A stretch of 64,000 nt of DNA from Streptomyces sp. NRRL S-87 (GCF_000719335.1 NZ_JOGB01000006.1:1-64000), one strand, 5' to 3'; counted from the first letter of the stretch, positions 14,514 through 23,388 are shown. A program made the numbers and translations. Notes: generated from the letters alone by a model not told the origin.

Positions 14514-16786
14514 CGCCCCCGGGCGACCGGGCGGGACCGGCCCGGAAGGACCCCGCCGGCGAGGACTCCCCCGCCGTGCGGGGCGGGGACGGCAGCGTCG
14601 TCGTCGGCGGACAGGTGAGCCACAGCGTCATCGGGGACCACAGCTCCTACAGCAGCAGCCGGCACTACCACCTCCACGGCGGCAGCACGCTGGTGTTCGG
14701 TGCCCTGTTCCTCGCGGCCCTGGCCCTGCGCCCCACCTCGGGGGGTCCGGCCGTCAGGGCCGCGGGCATCATCGTCGTGGCGGTACTCGCTCTGGCCACG
14801 GTGGTGACGCTCATGAAACGCAGACCGGGTCCGGGACAGCCCCTCGCGGACGGCGCACCGGACAGCGGTCACTGGCTCGCCGCGCTGCGGCGCGCGGAAC
14901 GGGAAAGGGTCGAGAAGGACCTGCGCCTGCGCAACATCGGTGTGTCGACCATCGCGGTCCCGTGGCAGCACCTGCAGGGGCCCCTGCACGCCGCGGAGCC
15001 CGGGCGCGGCCCCGGCTCCGCCGCCGACAGGGACGTCACCGGACTCATCCGGGTCTGGCAGGGCAACCCGGTTCCGCGGCTCGTGCTCTCCGGGTCGGCC
15101 GGCTCCGGCAAGAGCGTGGCCCTGGCCCTCCTGGCCCGCGAACTCCTCGGAGCCGGGGACGACGACGAAGCCGGGGACGACGACGGCGACCGGCCCGTCC
15201 CCGTGATCCTCGCCCTCAACGGGTGGGACGGACGGACGCCCCCGTACGAGTGGATCGCGGGCCAACTCGCCGACCGGTACCCCGGGATCGTGGGCGCACA
15301 GAGCAGCGTCACGGCCGAGGAACTCCTGCGGGCCCTTTCCGGGGACGGCCGGATCGTGCCGTTCCTCGACACCTTCGACGAAATGGCCCCCCAGCGCCGG
15401 ACGGCGTTCGTCCAGGCGCTGAACCACGCCGCCGACGCCTCGGGCCGCTACGTCCTGGCATCCCGCGGCGAGGCCCTGGACGCGGCCGAACGCCACGCGG
15501 GACGGTTCCGGGGGGCGACCGTCCTGCGGCTGCTCCCCCTGACGGCGGCCCACTTCCGCGCGTTCCTGGACGACTTCGACGAAGGCACGCGATGGCGGCC
15601 GCTGCTCGCGCTGATGGAGGCGGGTGCCGCACCCGCACCCGACGCCGCGTTCCGCACACCCCTGATGCAGTGGCTGGGTCTGCGGGTGCTGGTGGGCGAC
15701 CGCGACCCGCGGGAGCTCGCGGACCCGGCGGCCTTCCCGACCCCCCAGGCCGTCGAGGAGCACCTGCTCTCCTCGCTCGTCGAGGCCGTGTACGGGCATC
15801 CGGCGAACGCGGCTCCGGCCGTGCGGCGCTGGTCGGTACGGCATGCGGGCAGGTGGCTGCGGTTCGTCGCCGCCCGGGCGGACGGCGACGACCACGCCTT
15901 CCGCTGGTGGCTGCTGCACCGGGGCAGCCAGATCCGGCTGTCCCTGGTCTACGGGGTGCTGGCCGCGGTCGTGGCCGGGACGTGCGCCCTGGTGTCGCCG
16001 TCCGCCGCGACGGGTCTCGCGGCCGGCGGGCTGTGGGGCGTGGTGACCGGCGCCGGTTTCGCAGGCGGGTACACCCTGCAGCGCGCGTCCGAACTGGAGC
16101 GCAGGCAGGTCCACCCGTCGGGGTTCCGGACCATCGCGGGGTTCTCCACGATCCTCTCCCGGGCCGCCCGGATGACGCCCCTGCTCCTCGGTACGGCGGT
16201 CGCGGTGTCAGCCGTGTGCGGCACCCTCCGGCCGCCGGGTGCCGGCGCGCCGGAGCCCTGGTGGCTGCTGTGGGCACGGGGCTGCGCGGTCGCCGTCGCG
16301 GGCGGTCTGGTCGGAGGCGTCTGCGCGGGGACGAGTCTGCGGCGCAGCGTCCGCCTGGAAGCGGGCACCGCGCCTTCCGAGGCGTCGAGCCCCGCGGCCC
16401 TCCTCAGCCGCGACCTGCACGCCACCGCCGGGGCCTGCCTGAGCTTCGCGGTGGTGGTGGCGGCCGCCGCCGTGGCGCCCTGGTGGCTGACGGCACGGGA
16501 GGTCGCGCCGCCGGCCTTCGTCCTGTCCGCCGTAGCAGCGGGCGCCGTCTCGGGGCCGCCGTTGTTCACGGCGTGGCCCGTCTTCCGTGCCACGCACCTG
16601 GTGTTCGCCCTCCAGGGAGACCTGCCCGTCCGCTACTCGGCCTTCCTCGACAGCGCCCGGAGCGGCGGCATCCTGCGCGAGGACGGCGTGATCCACCGGT
16701 TCCGCCACGAACTGCTGCGGCAAGCCCTGCTGGAGCCGGGCGGGGCGGGTGCGGCGCGCCCCGTTCAGGAGAGGATCTCGACGTAG
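14510..16786 (+). CDS. NACHT-domain STAND NTPase with N- and C-terminal membrane segments
   Basis: 758 residues, start overlapping the previous stop (ATGA). Order: motif GSVVVGGQVSHSVIGDHS (28-45) shared with the upstream protein; two TM segments (about 60-76 and 84-102); NACHT ATPase with Walker A GSAGSGKS (195-202), Walker B FLDTFDEM (285-292) and sensor ASRGEAL (317-323); a helical region; then a C-terminal block of several TM helices (about 475-700) and a winged-helix-like end HRFRHELLRQALL. NACHT proteins are signal-sensing switches, often in antiphage defence or programmed death. Here the ATPase is embedded between membrane parts and coupled to a small membrane partner. The sensor ligand is unknown. 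The 3' end overlaps the convergent rph gene by 22 bp. Confidence 0.88.
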   Translation: MTPPGDRAGPARKDPAGEDSPAVRGGDGSVVVGGQVSHSVIGDHSSYSSSRHYHLHGGSTLVFGALFLAALALRPTSGGPAVRAAGIIVVAVLALATVVTLMKRRPGPGQPLADGAPDSGHWLAALRRAERERVEKDLRLRNIGVSTIAVPWQHLQGPLHAAEPGRGPGSAADRDVTGLIRVWQGNPVPRLVLSGSAGSGKSVALALLARELLGAGDDDEAGDDDGDRPVPVILALNGWDGRTPPYEWIAGQLADRYPGIVGAQSSVTAEELLRALSGDGRIVPFLDTFDEMAPQRRTAFVQALNHAADASGRYVLASRGEALDAAERHAGRFRGATVLRLLPLTAAHFRAFLDDFDEGTRWRPLLALMEAGAAPAPDAAFRTPLMQWLGLRVLVGDRDPRELADPAAFPTPQAVEEHLLSSLVEAVYGHPANAAPAVRRWSVRHAGRWLRFVAARADGDDHAFRWWLLHRGSQIRLSLVYGVLAAVVAGTCALVSPSAATGLAAGGLWGVVTGAGFAGGYTLQRASELERRQVHPSGFRTIAGFSTILSRAARMTPLLLGTAVAVSAVCGTLRPPGAGAPEPWWLLWARGCAVAVAGGLVGGVCAGTSLRRSVRLEAGTAPSEASSPAALLSRDLHATAGACLSFAVVVAAAAVAPWWLTAREVAPPAFVLSAVAAGAVSGPPLFTAWPVFRATHLVFALQGDLPVRYSAFLDSARSGGILREDGVIHRFRHELLRQALLEPGGAGAARPVQERIST

Positions 16787-19482
16787 CCGGAGGTGCCGTG
16801 GACGCGGATGCGCCGGCCGTCCTGGATCAGTGTGGTGGCGCGGTCCACGCCCACGACCGCCGGCAGGCCGTACTCGCGGGCGATCACCGCTCCGTGGGTC
16901 ATCAGACCGCCGACCTCCGTCACCAGGCCCGCGGCGCCGACGAACAGCGGGGACCAGCTGGGATCGGTGAAGGTCGTCACGAGGATGTCGCCCGGTTCGA
17001 GGTCGGCGTCCGCGATGTCGAGGACGACCCGGGCCCGCCCCTCCACGGTTCCGGCGGAGACCGGCAGGCCTGTCAGCGCCCCGGGCGGCACGTCGTCGCG
17101 CCGGTACGCCCCGGTGAGGGCCTCGCCCTCCGAGGTGAGCACCCGGGGCGGGGTGAGCGCCTGGTGCGACCGGAACTCCTCCTTTCGCCGCCGGATCAGC
17201 TCGCCGAGCCGACCGGCCCGCCCGGACCGGTCGCCGGCGTCGGACGGGGACGGGGACCCCGACGCGGAGGCGGACGCGCAGGCGGACGCGGACGGGGCGG
17301 AGCGGACGAGGTCGCGGAACTCCTGGAAGGTGAGGTAGAAGACGTCGTCCCGCTCGGGCAGGACACCGGCGCGCACGAGGCCGTCGGCCTCCCTGAGGAG
17401 GGCCTGCTTGTAGAGGGAGTAGCGGCTGACGATGCCGTACTTCGGGTACTCGCGGTAGCCGATGAAGGCGCGGACCGTGTCGATCATCCGCTTCGCCTCC
17501 TCGGCCTTGCGGTCCCCGTCCGGCAGGGCGCGCAGGCGGGCTAGTACCTCCTGCGCCTTGTCGTGCGCCTTCCGGCGTCCGTCTTCGAAGCGACGGGCGG
17601 CAGCGCCGGCCTCGAAGTTCCTGACGTGGTCGAGGATCACGGGTACGAGGGCACCGGGACGCTCGTGCCAGCGCGGCCTGGTGATGTCGATCTCGCCGAC
17701 GCAGCGCATGCCGTACCGGGCGAGGTAGTCCTCGATGGCCTTCCGGACGCCGGGCCCGCCGGGAAGCCCGGCGAGTCCGTCCAGGAAGCCGCCGTCCTCG
17801 ACTCCCCGGTCGTGGACGTCCTGGAGGAAGGCGACCACGTCCCGGTGCGGGCGGACCAGGTCCGCGACGTCGAGCAGGGCCAGCCCCATCTCCGAGGTGA
17901 TGTTGCCGGGGGCGGACAGGGTGAGGGTGTCGGCGGCGTTCTTCTCGCCCAGCCATTCCTGCAGCCTGTCGTTGAGCCACCAGGTGGCCTCCATGCCCGC
18001 CATGACGGCCTGCATGTTCAGCGGGTCGCCCACCACCCGCTTGTGCTCCTCGAAGGCCCCTTCCAGGTAGTCGAACAGCTCCGGTCCGCTCTTGGTCCGG
18101 ATGTCGCGCTCCAGCGCCGCGACGGACGTCCGGCTGCGCTCGATCAGCTCGCCGACCACGGCGGGGTCGGTCTCGACCGCGCCGGGCGCGCCGCTCCGCC
18201 CGGCCCCGGCCCCGGCCGGCGGAGCACCGTCGGCCCCCGCTTCCGGGAGCGACGGGACGAAGTCGCCCCGGTCGAGGACGGTTTCCAGGGCGTCCCTGAC
18301 CAGTGGATCGCCTTTCCCGATGACGTCCAGGAGGCCGGCGCGGGTCGCGGGTGCGGCGAGGCGCGCCGTGACGTCGACGAACAGCCGTCCGCCGGCCTCC
18401 TGCATCGGGACCAGGGCCGTCAACTGCCACATGGAGTAGCCCAGGGGCTTCATGGCGTCGGTCATCATCTGCCCGTGGCCGACCGAGACGTAGACGTGGT
18501 TGTCCCGGTCGTCCGCTGCGGGGACGGGAAAGAGCGTCGTGATCGGACGGCTCTGCACGATCCGGAACCCGCCGTCCGCAGCCAGGCACCACTCGATGTC
18601 CTGCGGTCGGCCGAAGTGCGCCTCGATGCGCCGTCCGAGCCGTACCAGCTCCACGACCTGAGCGTCCGTCAGCGCGGGCCGTCGCTGCTGCTGCCCTGCG
18701 ACCGCCACCACGTGCGTACCGCCGCCCGGTAGGGGCTGCACGGCACGCTGCTTGGCGGCGACCGTCCGGGAGAGCACCTCGCCGTCGCGCACCCTGAAGA
18801 CGTCCGGGTCGACCAGGCCGGAGACCAACGCCTCACCGAGGCCGAAGCCGGCGTCGACGGTGGCGACCTTCCGGTTGCCCGAGACGGGGTCGGCGGTGAA
18901 CAGGATCCCGGACGCCTGGGGGAACACCATCCGCTGCACGACCACGGCCATGTGGACCGCACGGTCGTCGATTCCGTTGCGCCGGCGGTAGGTGACGGCC
19001 CGTTCGGTGAACAGCGACGCCCAGCACCGGCTGACGTGCCGGAGGACCTCCGCGGGCCCCACGACGTTCAGGTAGGTGTCCTGCTGGCCCGCGAAGGAGG
19101 CAGTGGGGAGGTCCTCGGCGGTCGCGCTGGAACGGACGGCGCAGGGGACGTCCGCGCCGAGCCGGGCGAGCCCGTCGGCGACCGCCGCCCCGAGGTCTTC
19201 CGGGAGCTCGACGTCCTCGATGACGCCGCGGATCTGCGCGCTCAGGCTGCGGACCTCGTCCCGGTCGTCCGGGTCGAGGCCGGCGAGCCGGTCGAGCAGA
19301 CCCGCGAGCGACGGCGCGCCCGCCACGGTGCGCCGGAAGGCGTCCGTCGTCACGCAGAAGCCCTCCGGCACGCCGACGCCCTCGATCCGCGCCAGGGCGC
19401 CCAGGTGCGCGCCCTTTCCGCCGACGCGCGCGACGTGCGTCCCGTCGATCTCCTTCAGGTCCACCACGTACTGCTCGATCAC
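16765..19482 (-). CDS. rph: Rifamycin-inactivating phosphotransferase (RPH)
   Basis: 905 residues from a GTG at 19482 (GAGGTGGG upstream). Dikinase-type enzyme that uses ATP to phosphorylate rifamycins and releases AMP and Pi. ATP-grasp half at about 1-320 (VGGKGAHLGAL, AVRSSATAEDLPTASFAGQQ, ILFTADPVSGNR, DIEWCLA). Rifamycin-binding region opens HVYVSVGHGQMMTDAMKPLG, the block that separates RPH from PEP synthases. The swivelling C-terminal domain carries His863 in GGLMTHGAVIAREYG. Slightly longer than the usual enzyme because of a Ser/Ala/Pro-rich insertion before RLGELIRRRKEE. Upstream lies a palindrome like the rifamycin-associated element. Other dikinases are less likely. Confidence 0.9.
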   Translation of the reverse strand: MIEQYVVDLKEIDGTHVARVGGKGAHLGALARIEGVGVPEGFCVTTDAFRRTVAGAPSLAGLLDRLAGLDPDDRDEVRSLSAQIRGVIEDVELPEDLGAAVADGLARLGADVPCAVRSSATAEDLPTASFAGQQDTYLNVVGPAEVLRHVSRCWASLFTERAVTYRRRNGIDDRAVHMAVVVQRMVFPQASGILFTADPVSGNRKVATVDAGFGLGEALVSGLVDPDVFRVRDGEVLSRTVAAKQRAVQPLPGGGTHVVAVAGQQQRRPALTDAQVVELVRLGRRIEAHFGRPQDIEWCLAADGGFRIVQSRPITTLFPVPAADDRDNHVYVSVGHGQMMTDAMKPLGYSMWQLTALVPMQEAGGRLFVDVTARLAAPATRAGLLDVIGKGDPLVRDALETVLDRGDFVPSLPEAGADGAPPAGAGAGRSGAPGAVETDPAVVGELIERSRTSVAALERDIRTKSGPELFDYLEGAFEEHKRVVGDPLNMQAVMAGMEATWWLNDRLQEWLGEKNAADTLTLSAPGNITSEMGLALLDVADLVRPHRDVVAFLQDVHDRGVEDGGFLDGLAGLPGGPGVRKAIEDYLARYGMRCVGEIDITRPRWHERPGALVPVILDHVRNFEAGAAARRFEDGRRKAHDKAQEVLARLRALPDGDRKAEEAKRMIDTVRAFIGYREYPKYGIVSRYSLYKQALLREADGLVRAGVLPERDDVFYLTFQEFRDLVRSAPSASACASASASGSPSPSDAGDRSGRAGRLGELIRRRKEEFRSHQALTPPRVLTSEGEALTGAYRRDDVPPGALTGLPVSAGTVEGRARVVLDIADADLEPGDILVTTFTDPSWSPLFVGAAGLVTEVGGLMTHGAVIAREYGLPAVVGVDRATTLIQDGRRIRVHGTSGYVEILS

Positions 19483-19783
19483 TCGCTACCCACCTCTGGA
19501 ACGACGGCTGAGAAGAGGGCCCGCCCACGCCGTGCCGCGTCTGCGCAGGCCGCGGCGTGCGGGCCCGAGGCCGACGATTGTGCGTCGGGGTGGGGACCTT
19601 GCCGCAAGGCCCCCCTTGCGCTATACGTTGAAGAGGGCAGGGAGATCACTCTCCTTGCCTTCTCGCTTTCCCGGGCCGGTTCGGCTCCGCGGTGGCCGCG
19701 GGTGCGGGGCGCAGCCGCCCGAACACGTCGGACGTCGAGCCGGATCAGCGACGGCGGCCGTCGGCGGCCGGATCCCGTTTGCC
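19483..19783. other. Upstream region of rph
   Basis: Holds the RAE-like palindrome (19592-19613) and, on its upstream side, a locally AT-richer stretch reading TTCAACGTATAGCG on the minus strand, which may be the promoter core. No gene recognised. Beyond 19784 lies the terminator of the neighbouring gene. Confidence 0.5.
19592..19613 (-). promoter_or_regulatory. Rifamycin-associated-element-like palindrome upstream of rph
   Basis: On the minus strand: GGGGCCTTGC followed by GGCAAGGTCCCC, a near-perfect inverted repeat 110 bp upstream of the rph start. It agrees with the element I recall upstream of rifamycin-inactivating genes in actinomycetes (GGGGCTTGCGGCAAGGCCCC type), which is linked to rifamycin-inducible expression. 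The match is from memory, not a search. Confidence 0.75.
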
Positions 19784-19838
19784 CCCGCTCAGCCCTCCAC
19801 CCCCGTACGGTCGGCCGGGGGTGGAGCGGCTGAGCGGG
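19784..19838 (-). terminator. Strong hairpin after the endonuclease/exonuclease/phosphatase gene
   Basis: CCCGCTCAGCC plus CTCCACCCCC (19784-19804) pairs with GGGGGTGGAG plus GGCTGAGCGGG (19817-19838), a stem of about 21 bp with one bulge, starting 10 bp beyond the stop at 19848. No T tract. Confidence 0.75.
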
Positions 19839-19847
19839 ACCGGGCCG

Positions 19848-20789
19848 TCAGACCTCGAGCTCGAAGACCACCGGGCAGTGGTCGGAGGCCTTGGGCCGGT
19901 CGAAGCCGACACCCATGAACCGGGGGCCCTTGTACCGCACGGCCCGCAGCGGCATCCCCTTGCGGAAGATCTCCGGCGTCGCCGTGGGCACCGCGGCGGC
20001 GAGCGAGGCCGACGGGAGCAGGTAGTCCAGCTGGCGGTACTCGTTGCCGCCGGCGAAGAAGTGGGTCCACTGCTCTTCCTCGGGGAGCCGCGCCACGACG
20101 TTCTCCACCTGGTCCCAGCCGACCAGGCCGTCGATGCCGGAGCTGCCGTTCCCGTTCGTCTGCAGGTAGTCGTTCAGATCGCCGAGGACCACGAACGGAT
20201 GCTCGCCCGGGGACTGCCCGAAGCGGCGGGTGACGATGTCCATGACCCCGGCGGACTGCCGTTCCCGCTTCGACCGGGTTTGGCTGCGCCCTTCCCTCAT
20301 GGACTTGAAGTGGTTGACGAACAGGGTCACCGTCCTGCCCGGCCCGCCGTTCGCCCCGACCAGGACGTCGACCTCCAGGCAGTCGCGCGAGAAGAGCGGC
20401 GCGGTGGGACTGGCCGGATCGACGAGGTGCTGGTACGTGCGGATGTGCGTGATGGGCAGCTTCGACAGGACCGCGACGTCGATCAGCCGGACGTCGTTGC
20501 CGTCCACCCCGGCCACGTACGGGTACTTCGCGGCCCCGCCGAGCGACCGGTCGCGGAAGTGCTTGAGGGTGTCGACGTTCTCCACCTCCTGGAGCGCGAG
20601 TACGTCCGCATCGAGCTCTCGAACCGCCGCTCCGGTGATCGCCTTGTCGTCCATGCCCAGTTCCTTGAAGCGGGTCTGGTCGACGATCCACCCGCGCGTG
20701 TTGGCTTCCGCGGGGTCCACCCCGTCCTTGAACCGCCAACGGGCGAAGAGGTTCTCGACGTTGAACGTGGCCAGGCGCAGCGTGGTCAT
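19848..20789 (-). CDS. Endonuclease/exonuclease/phosphatase (EEP) family hydrolase
   Basis: 313 residues from the ATG at 20789 (GGGAGGAG upstream). Metal-dependent phosphodiesterase or phosphatase fold: RLATFNVENLF at the N-terminus, DVLALQEVEN (metal-binding Glu), TLFVNHFKSM, VVLGDLNDYLQ (catalytic D-x-N) and the terminal ASDHCPVVFELE (His base). No signal peptide, so cytoplasmic. EEP members cleave DNA, RNA, inositol phosphates or sphingolipids; nothing here fixes the substrate. A 63-residue ORF ends 20 bp upstream on the same strand. Confidence 0.88.
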   Translation of the reverse strand: MTTLRLATFNVENLFARWRFKDGVDPAEANTRGWIVDQTRFKELGMDDKAITGAAVRELDADVLALQEVENVDTLKHFRDRSLGGAAKYPYVAGVDGNDVRLIDVAVLSKLPITHIRTYQHLVDPASPTAPLFSRDCLEVDVLVGANGGPGRTVTLFVNHFKSMREGRSQTRSKRERQSAGVMDIVTRRFGQSPGEHPFVVLGDLNDYLQTNGNGSSGIDGLVGWDQVENVVARLPEEEQWTHFFAGGNEYRQLDYLLPSASLAAAVPTATPEIFRKGMPLRAVRYKGPRFMGVGFDRPKASDHCPVVFELEV

Positions 20790-20809
20790 GGGAACTCCTC
20801 CCGGATCTC

Positions 20810-21001
20810 TCATCTCCAGTCCCGCACGACCCGGACGCTCGGCGGGCCGAACGCGGGCCGCAGGACGTGGGCGGCGGGGTCGACGTTCCCGCCCGCGGCG
20901 AGCAACACGCGGAGGAACGTGCCGTGGGCGCCTTCGCCCACCCTCGCGACGACGAATCCCGTGAATCGCCGACGTCTATAGTTTCGGGCCGAATAGGGCA
21001 T
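20810..21001 (-). CDS. Small basic ORF (63 aa) upstream of the EEP gene
   Basis: The ATG at 21001 opens MPYSARNYRRRRFTGFVVAR and ends SVRVVRDWR, with the TGA only 20 bp before the EEP start. There is no clear ribosome-binding site; a 32-bp palindrome lies 14 bp upstream of the start. The product is basic with a hydrophobic middle (GTFLRVLLAAGG). No family recognised. It could be a leader ORF of the EEP unit or non-coding. Confidence 0.4.
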   Translation of the reverse strand: MPYSARNYRRRRFTGFVVARVGEGAHGTFLRVLLAAGGNVDPAAHVLRPAFGPPSVRVVRDWR

Positions 21002-21014
21002 TGCGCGACTTCGA

Positions 21015-21046
21015 TTCGTAGCCCTTTCAATTGAAACGGCTACGAA
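21015..21046. promoter_or_regulatory. 32-bp near-perfect palindrome
   Basis: TTCGTAGCC-c-TTTCAA followed directly by TTGAAA-c-GGCTACGAA, symmetric about 21030/21031 with a single mismatched pair. It is much richer in A and T than its surroundings and lies between the divergent small ORF/EEP unit and the RsbW-like gene. The zero-loop symmetry suits a dimeric repressor operator better than a terminator. No adjacent regulator gene is assigned to it. Confidence 0.7.
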
Positions 21047-21224
21047 GCAGAGCCATGTGCCGTCGCGGGCTCCCGGGCCCGCCGGCCGCGTCGCGGCAGT
21101 CGCCAGCAGCCTGTCGCATGACACCGCCGCCGGATCCCCGGCCCGGGCAGCGGGAACGGCATGGCCCCTACGAGGAGGGGCAGGCGCGTTGTACGGGCAG
21201 AAAGGGGCATGCCGAGGAGGGGTG

Positions 21225-21629
21225 ATGCACGACCCTGGGCGCAGACACCGTGAGTTCGCGGGCGGCAACGCGGCGGCCCTCGCCCGCGAGGAAGTCCGCC
21301 GGTTCATGGACGATGCCCTGGTCTGCGGGCACCTGGTGCCGCCCGCCTTGTGGGACGCGGCGCTGCTGGTGACCAGCGAGCTGGTCACCAACGCCGTCCG
21401 GCACACTCCCGGCCCCTGCTCGCTGGACGTCTCCTGGTCGCAGGACGGCATCGACATCGCCGTCACCGACCCCAGTCCGGATGCACCCCGGCTGCGGCCG
21501 CCGGGCCTGATGGACGGCACCGGCGGCTACGGATGGCCGCTCATCCACCGGCTGGCCTCCGAGGTCGACATCGACTCCACGCCTCCGGGCGGCAAGACCA
21601 TCCACGTGCACGTCCCCGGCACCGCGTAA
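21225..21629 (+). CDS. RsbW-like ATP-binding protein (HATPase_c)
   Basis: 134 residues. The ATG at 21225 follows GAGGAGG at 4 nt; a GTG one codon earlier is possible. GHKL ATPase of the anti-sigma kinase type: N-box LVTSELVTNAVRHT, then DIAVTDPSP and the G-box DGTGGYGWPLIHRLA. Such proteins bind a sigma factor or STAS protein and phosphorylate the latter on Ser. It faces a SpoIIE-type phosphatase gene whose stop lies 128 bp away, a plausible kinase/phosphatase pair. No sigma factor gene is nearby. Confidence 0.9.
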   Translation: MHDPGRRHREFAGGNAAALAREEVRRFMDDALVCGHLVPPALWDAALLVTSELVTNAVRHTPGPCSLDVSWSQDGIDIAVTDPSPDAPRLRPPGLMDGTGGYGWPLIHRLASEVDIDSTPPGGKTIHVHVPGTA

Positions 21630-21684
21630 GGGCACGGCTCACGTCACGGGTCGCAGTGCCCGCTCTGCCCAGCCGCGCCCGCGC

Positions 21685-21715
21685 GACCGCGGCCACGACG
21701 GTGGCCGGTGCGGTC
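21685..21715. terminator. Bidirectional hairpin between convergent genes
   Basis: GGCCAC (21691-21696) and GTGGCC (21701-21706) with loop GACG, extended by GACCGC and GCGGTC across a 3-nt bulge. Lies between the stop of the RsbW-like gene (21629) and that of the phosphatase (21757). Confidence 0.55.
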
Positions 21716-21756
21716 CTGGTCGGCGCAGGCCGCCCCTGACCGGGGATCAGCTCGGG

Positions 21757-23388
21757 TCAGCTCGCGGCAGCGGACCGGGGCCCGTACCAGTCGAGGCACA
21801 GGACGGTGGCGTCGTCCTTCGGCGGGTGGCCGCCGTAGACGTCGGTGACCGCGCCGACCATGGTGCGCACGACCTCGCGGGGGTGTTCGCCTCCGGTCGT
21901 GCGCAGGAGGGCGGGGAGATCCACCGCCGCGGCGTCGCGTTCCTGCATGCCGTCGGTGAAGAGCAGGAGCCGGTCGCCGGGGCGCAGGTCGAGGTCCTGG
22001 ACCTGGTAGGCGCCCTGCTGGGGGATCCCGAACGGCATGTTCACGGCCAGCTGCAGCTCGGTGACCGTGCCGGCGCGCAGCAGGTAGGGCCAGGGGTGGC
22101 CGGCGTTGACGAGGCGGGCGTGGGTTCCGTCCAGGGCGACGCGCAGCAGTAGTCCGGTGGCGATGCTGTGGTGGCCGTGGTCGAGGAGGGCTTGGTGGGT
22201 CTGGCGGGCCTGTTCCGCGAGGTCTGCGCCGGCGCGGCGGGCGCCGCGGGAGGCGTTGACCAGGAGGGTGGCCATGAGGGAGGCGGCCACGTCGTGGCCC
22301 ATGGCGTCGGTGATCGACAGGTGCAGGGTCCGGGTGTCGAGGCTGTAGTCGTAGGTGTCCCCGGCGATGTCGGAGGCCGGGACCAGGGCGCCGGCCAGGG
22401 TGAACTCGGGAGCCTGGCAGCAGGAGGCGGAAGGAAGGAGCTGGCGCTGTATCTCCGCGGAGAGGCTGACCGGGCCGGTGCGGTTGCCCCAGTGGTAGAG
22501 GTCGGTGAAGCGGCGGTCGGTGACGATGATGTACGCCAGCGCGTGCGCGGCGTCCTGGACCTGCGCGCGTACCTGCGGGGTGGCCTGGGCGAGGAAGACC
22601 TCCAGGACGCCGATGGCGTCGCCGCGGTTGGTGACCGGGGCCAGCACCCGCTGCCCGCCCTGGCCGTCTTCCGTCACCACCAGCTCCTGGCTGTGCAGCA
22701 CGTCGTCGTAGACGCTGCTGCCCGCCAGCGGCACCTGCTCGGCCGGCTGCCGCCCTTGCTCGACCGCTGTGTCGTGGACGCGCAGCAGGCGCCGGCCGAC
22801 GACGTCGACGAACAGGAACGACACGTACCTGGCATCGAAGCGCTCGCGCAGATCGCGCGCCACCACATCCAGGGAGTGCACCGGCGCGGCGCTCTCTGCC
22901 GCTGTCAGAACCCGGCCCAGTCCGGTCCGATCACGCGGCGCGGCAGCCTCCCGGAAGACCGGCCCGCCTCCCTGCCGGGCAGGCACGGGTCCCTGCCGGG
23001 CAGGCGCGGGCCAGGCGCGGACGGTCAGCACGTGCTGCACCCCGCTCAGGTGCAGCAGTCGGGCGACGGGGCGGCTCACAGCGGTCAGCACCAGCGATTT
23101 CCCGGCCCCCAGGGCCAGCCGGTTCAGGTCCAGCAGGATGTGCAGACCGGCCGTGTCGCAGAAGGTGACGGCGGACAGGTCCACGTCGAGGCCGTCACGG
23201 CTGGACTCCAGCGCCACGACGAGGTCCCTGCGCAGCCCGTCACCGTCTTCCGTGTCGATCTCGCCGCGCACGCGGGCCAGCACCCGCTGCGGCCCGGGCT
23301 CGAAGACCACACCGACGACGGAAGGGCGCACGGTGCCGCTGATGTGCTCCGCCGCGCCGACGGGCAGCCGCTCGGGAAGAGAGGTCAT
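21757..23388 (-). CDS. STAS-GAF-SpoIIE (PP2C-type) serine phosphatase
   Basis: 543 residues from the ATG at 23388 (GGGAG upstream). Three parts: an N-terminal STAS domain (about 20-125) with the acceptor block [15 protein letters not shown]; a GAF-like sensor (about 165-295, [35 protein letters not shown]); and a C-terminal SpoIIE/PP2C domain (about 320-535) with [50 protein letters not shown] and [12 protein letters not shown]. It would dephosphorylate anti-sigma antagonists on a signal sensed by GAF, and the fused STAS may itself be a substrate. Soluble. It probably works with the RsbW-like kinases of this window. Confidence 0.92.
   Translation of the reverse strand: MTSLPERLPVGAAEHISGTVRPSVVGVVFEPGPQRVLARVRGEIDTEDGDGLRRDLVVALESSRDGLDVDLSAVTFCDTAGLHILLDLNRLALGAGKSLVLTAVSRPVARLLHLSGVQHVLTVRAWPAPARQGPVPARQGGGPVFREAAAPRDRTGLGRVLTAAESAAPVHSLDVVARDLRERFDARYVSFLFVDVVGRRLLRVHDTAVEQGRQPAEQVPLAGSSVYDDVLHSQELVVTEDGQGGQRVLAPVTNRGDAIGVLEVFLAQATPQVRAQVQDAAHALAYIIVTDRRFTDLYHWGNRTGPVSLSAEIQRQLLPSASCCQAPEFTLAGALVPASDIAGDTYDYSLDTRTLHLSITDAMGHDVAASLMATLLVNASRGARRAGADLAEQARQTHQALLDHGHHSIATGLLLRVALDGTHARLVNAGHPWPYLLRAGTVTELQLAVNMPFGIPQQGAYQVQDLDLRPGDRLLLFTDGMQERDAAAVDLPALLRTTGGEHPREVVRTMVGAVTDVYGGHPPKDDATVLCLDWYGPRSAAAS

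Noticed and set aside
13778..16114. Open frame of about 780 codons opposite the NACHT gene
   Set aside because: Shadow frame; it ends inside the FABP-like gene and has no family resemblance.
16765..19482. Housekeeping phosphoenolpyruvate synthase
   Set aside because: The fold is shared, but the HVYVSVGHGQMMTDAMKPLG block and the RAE-like palindrome fit rifamycin phosphotransferase better.
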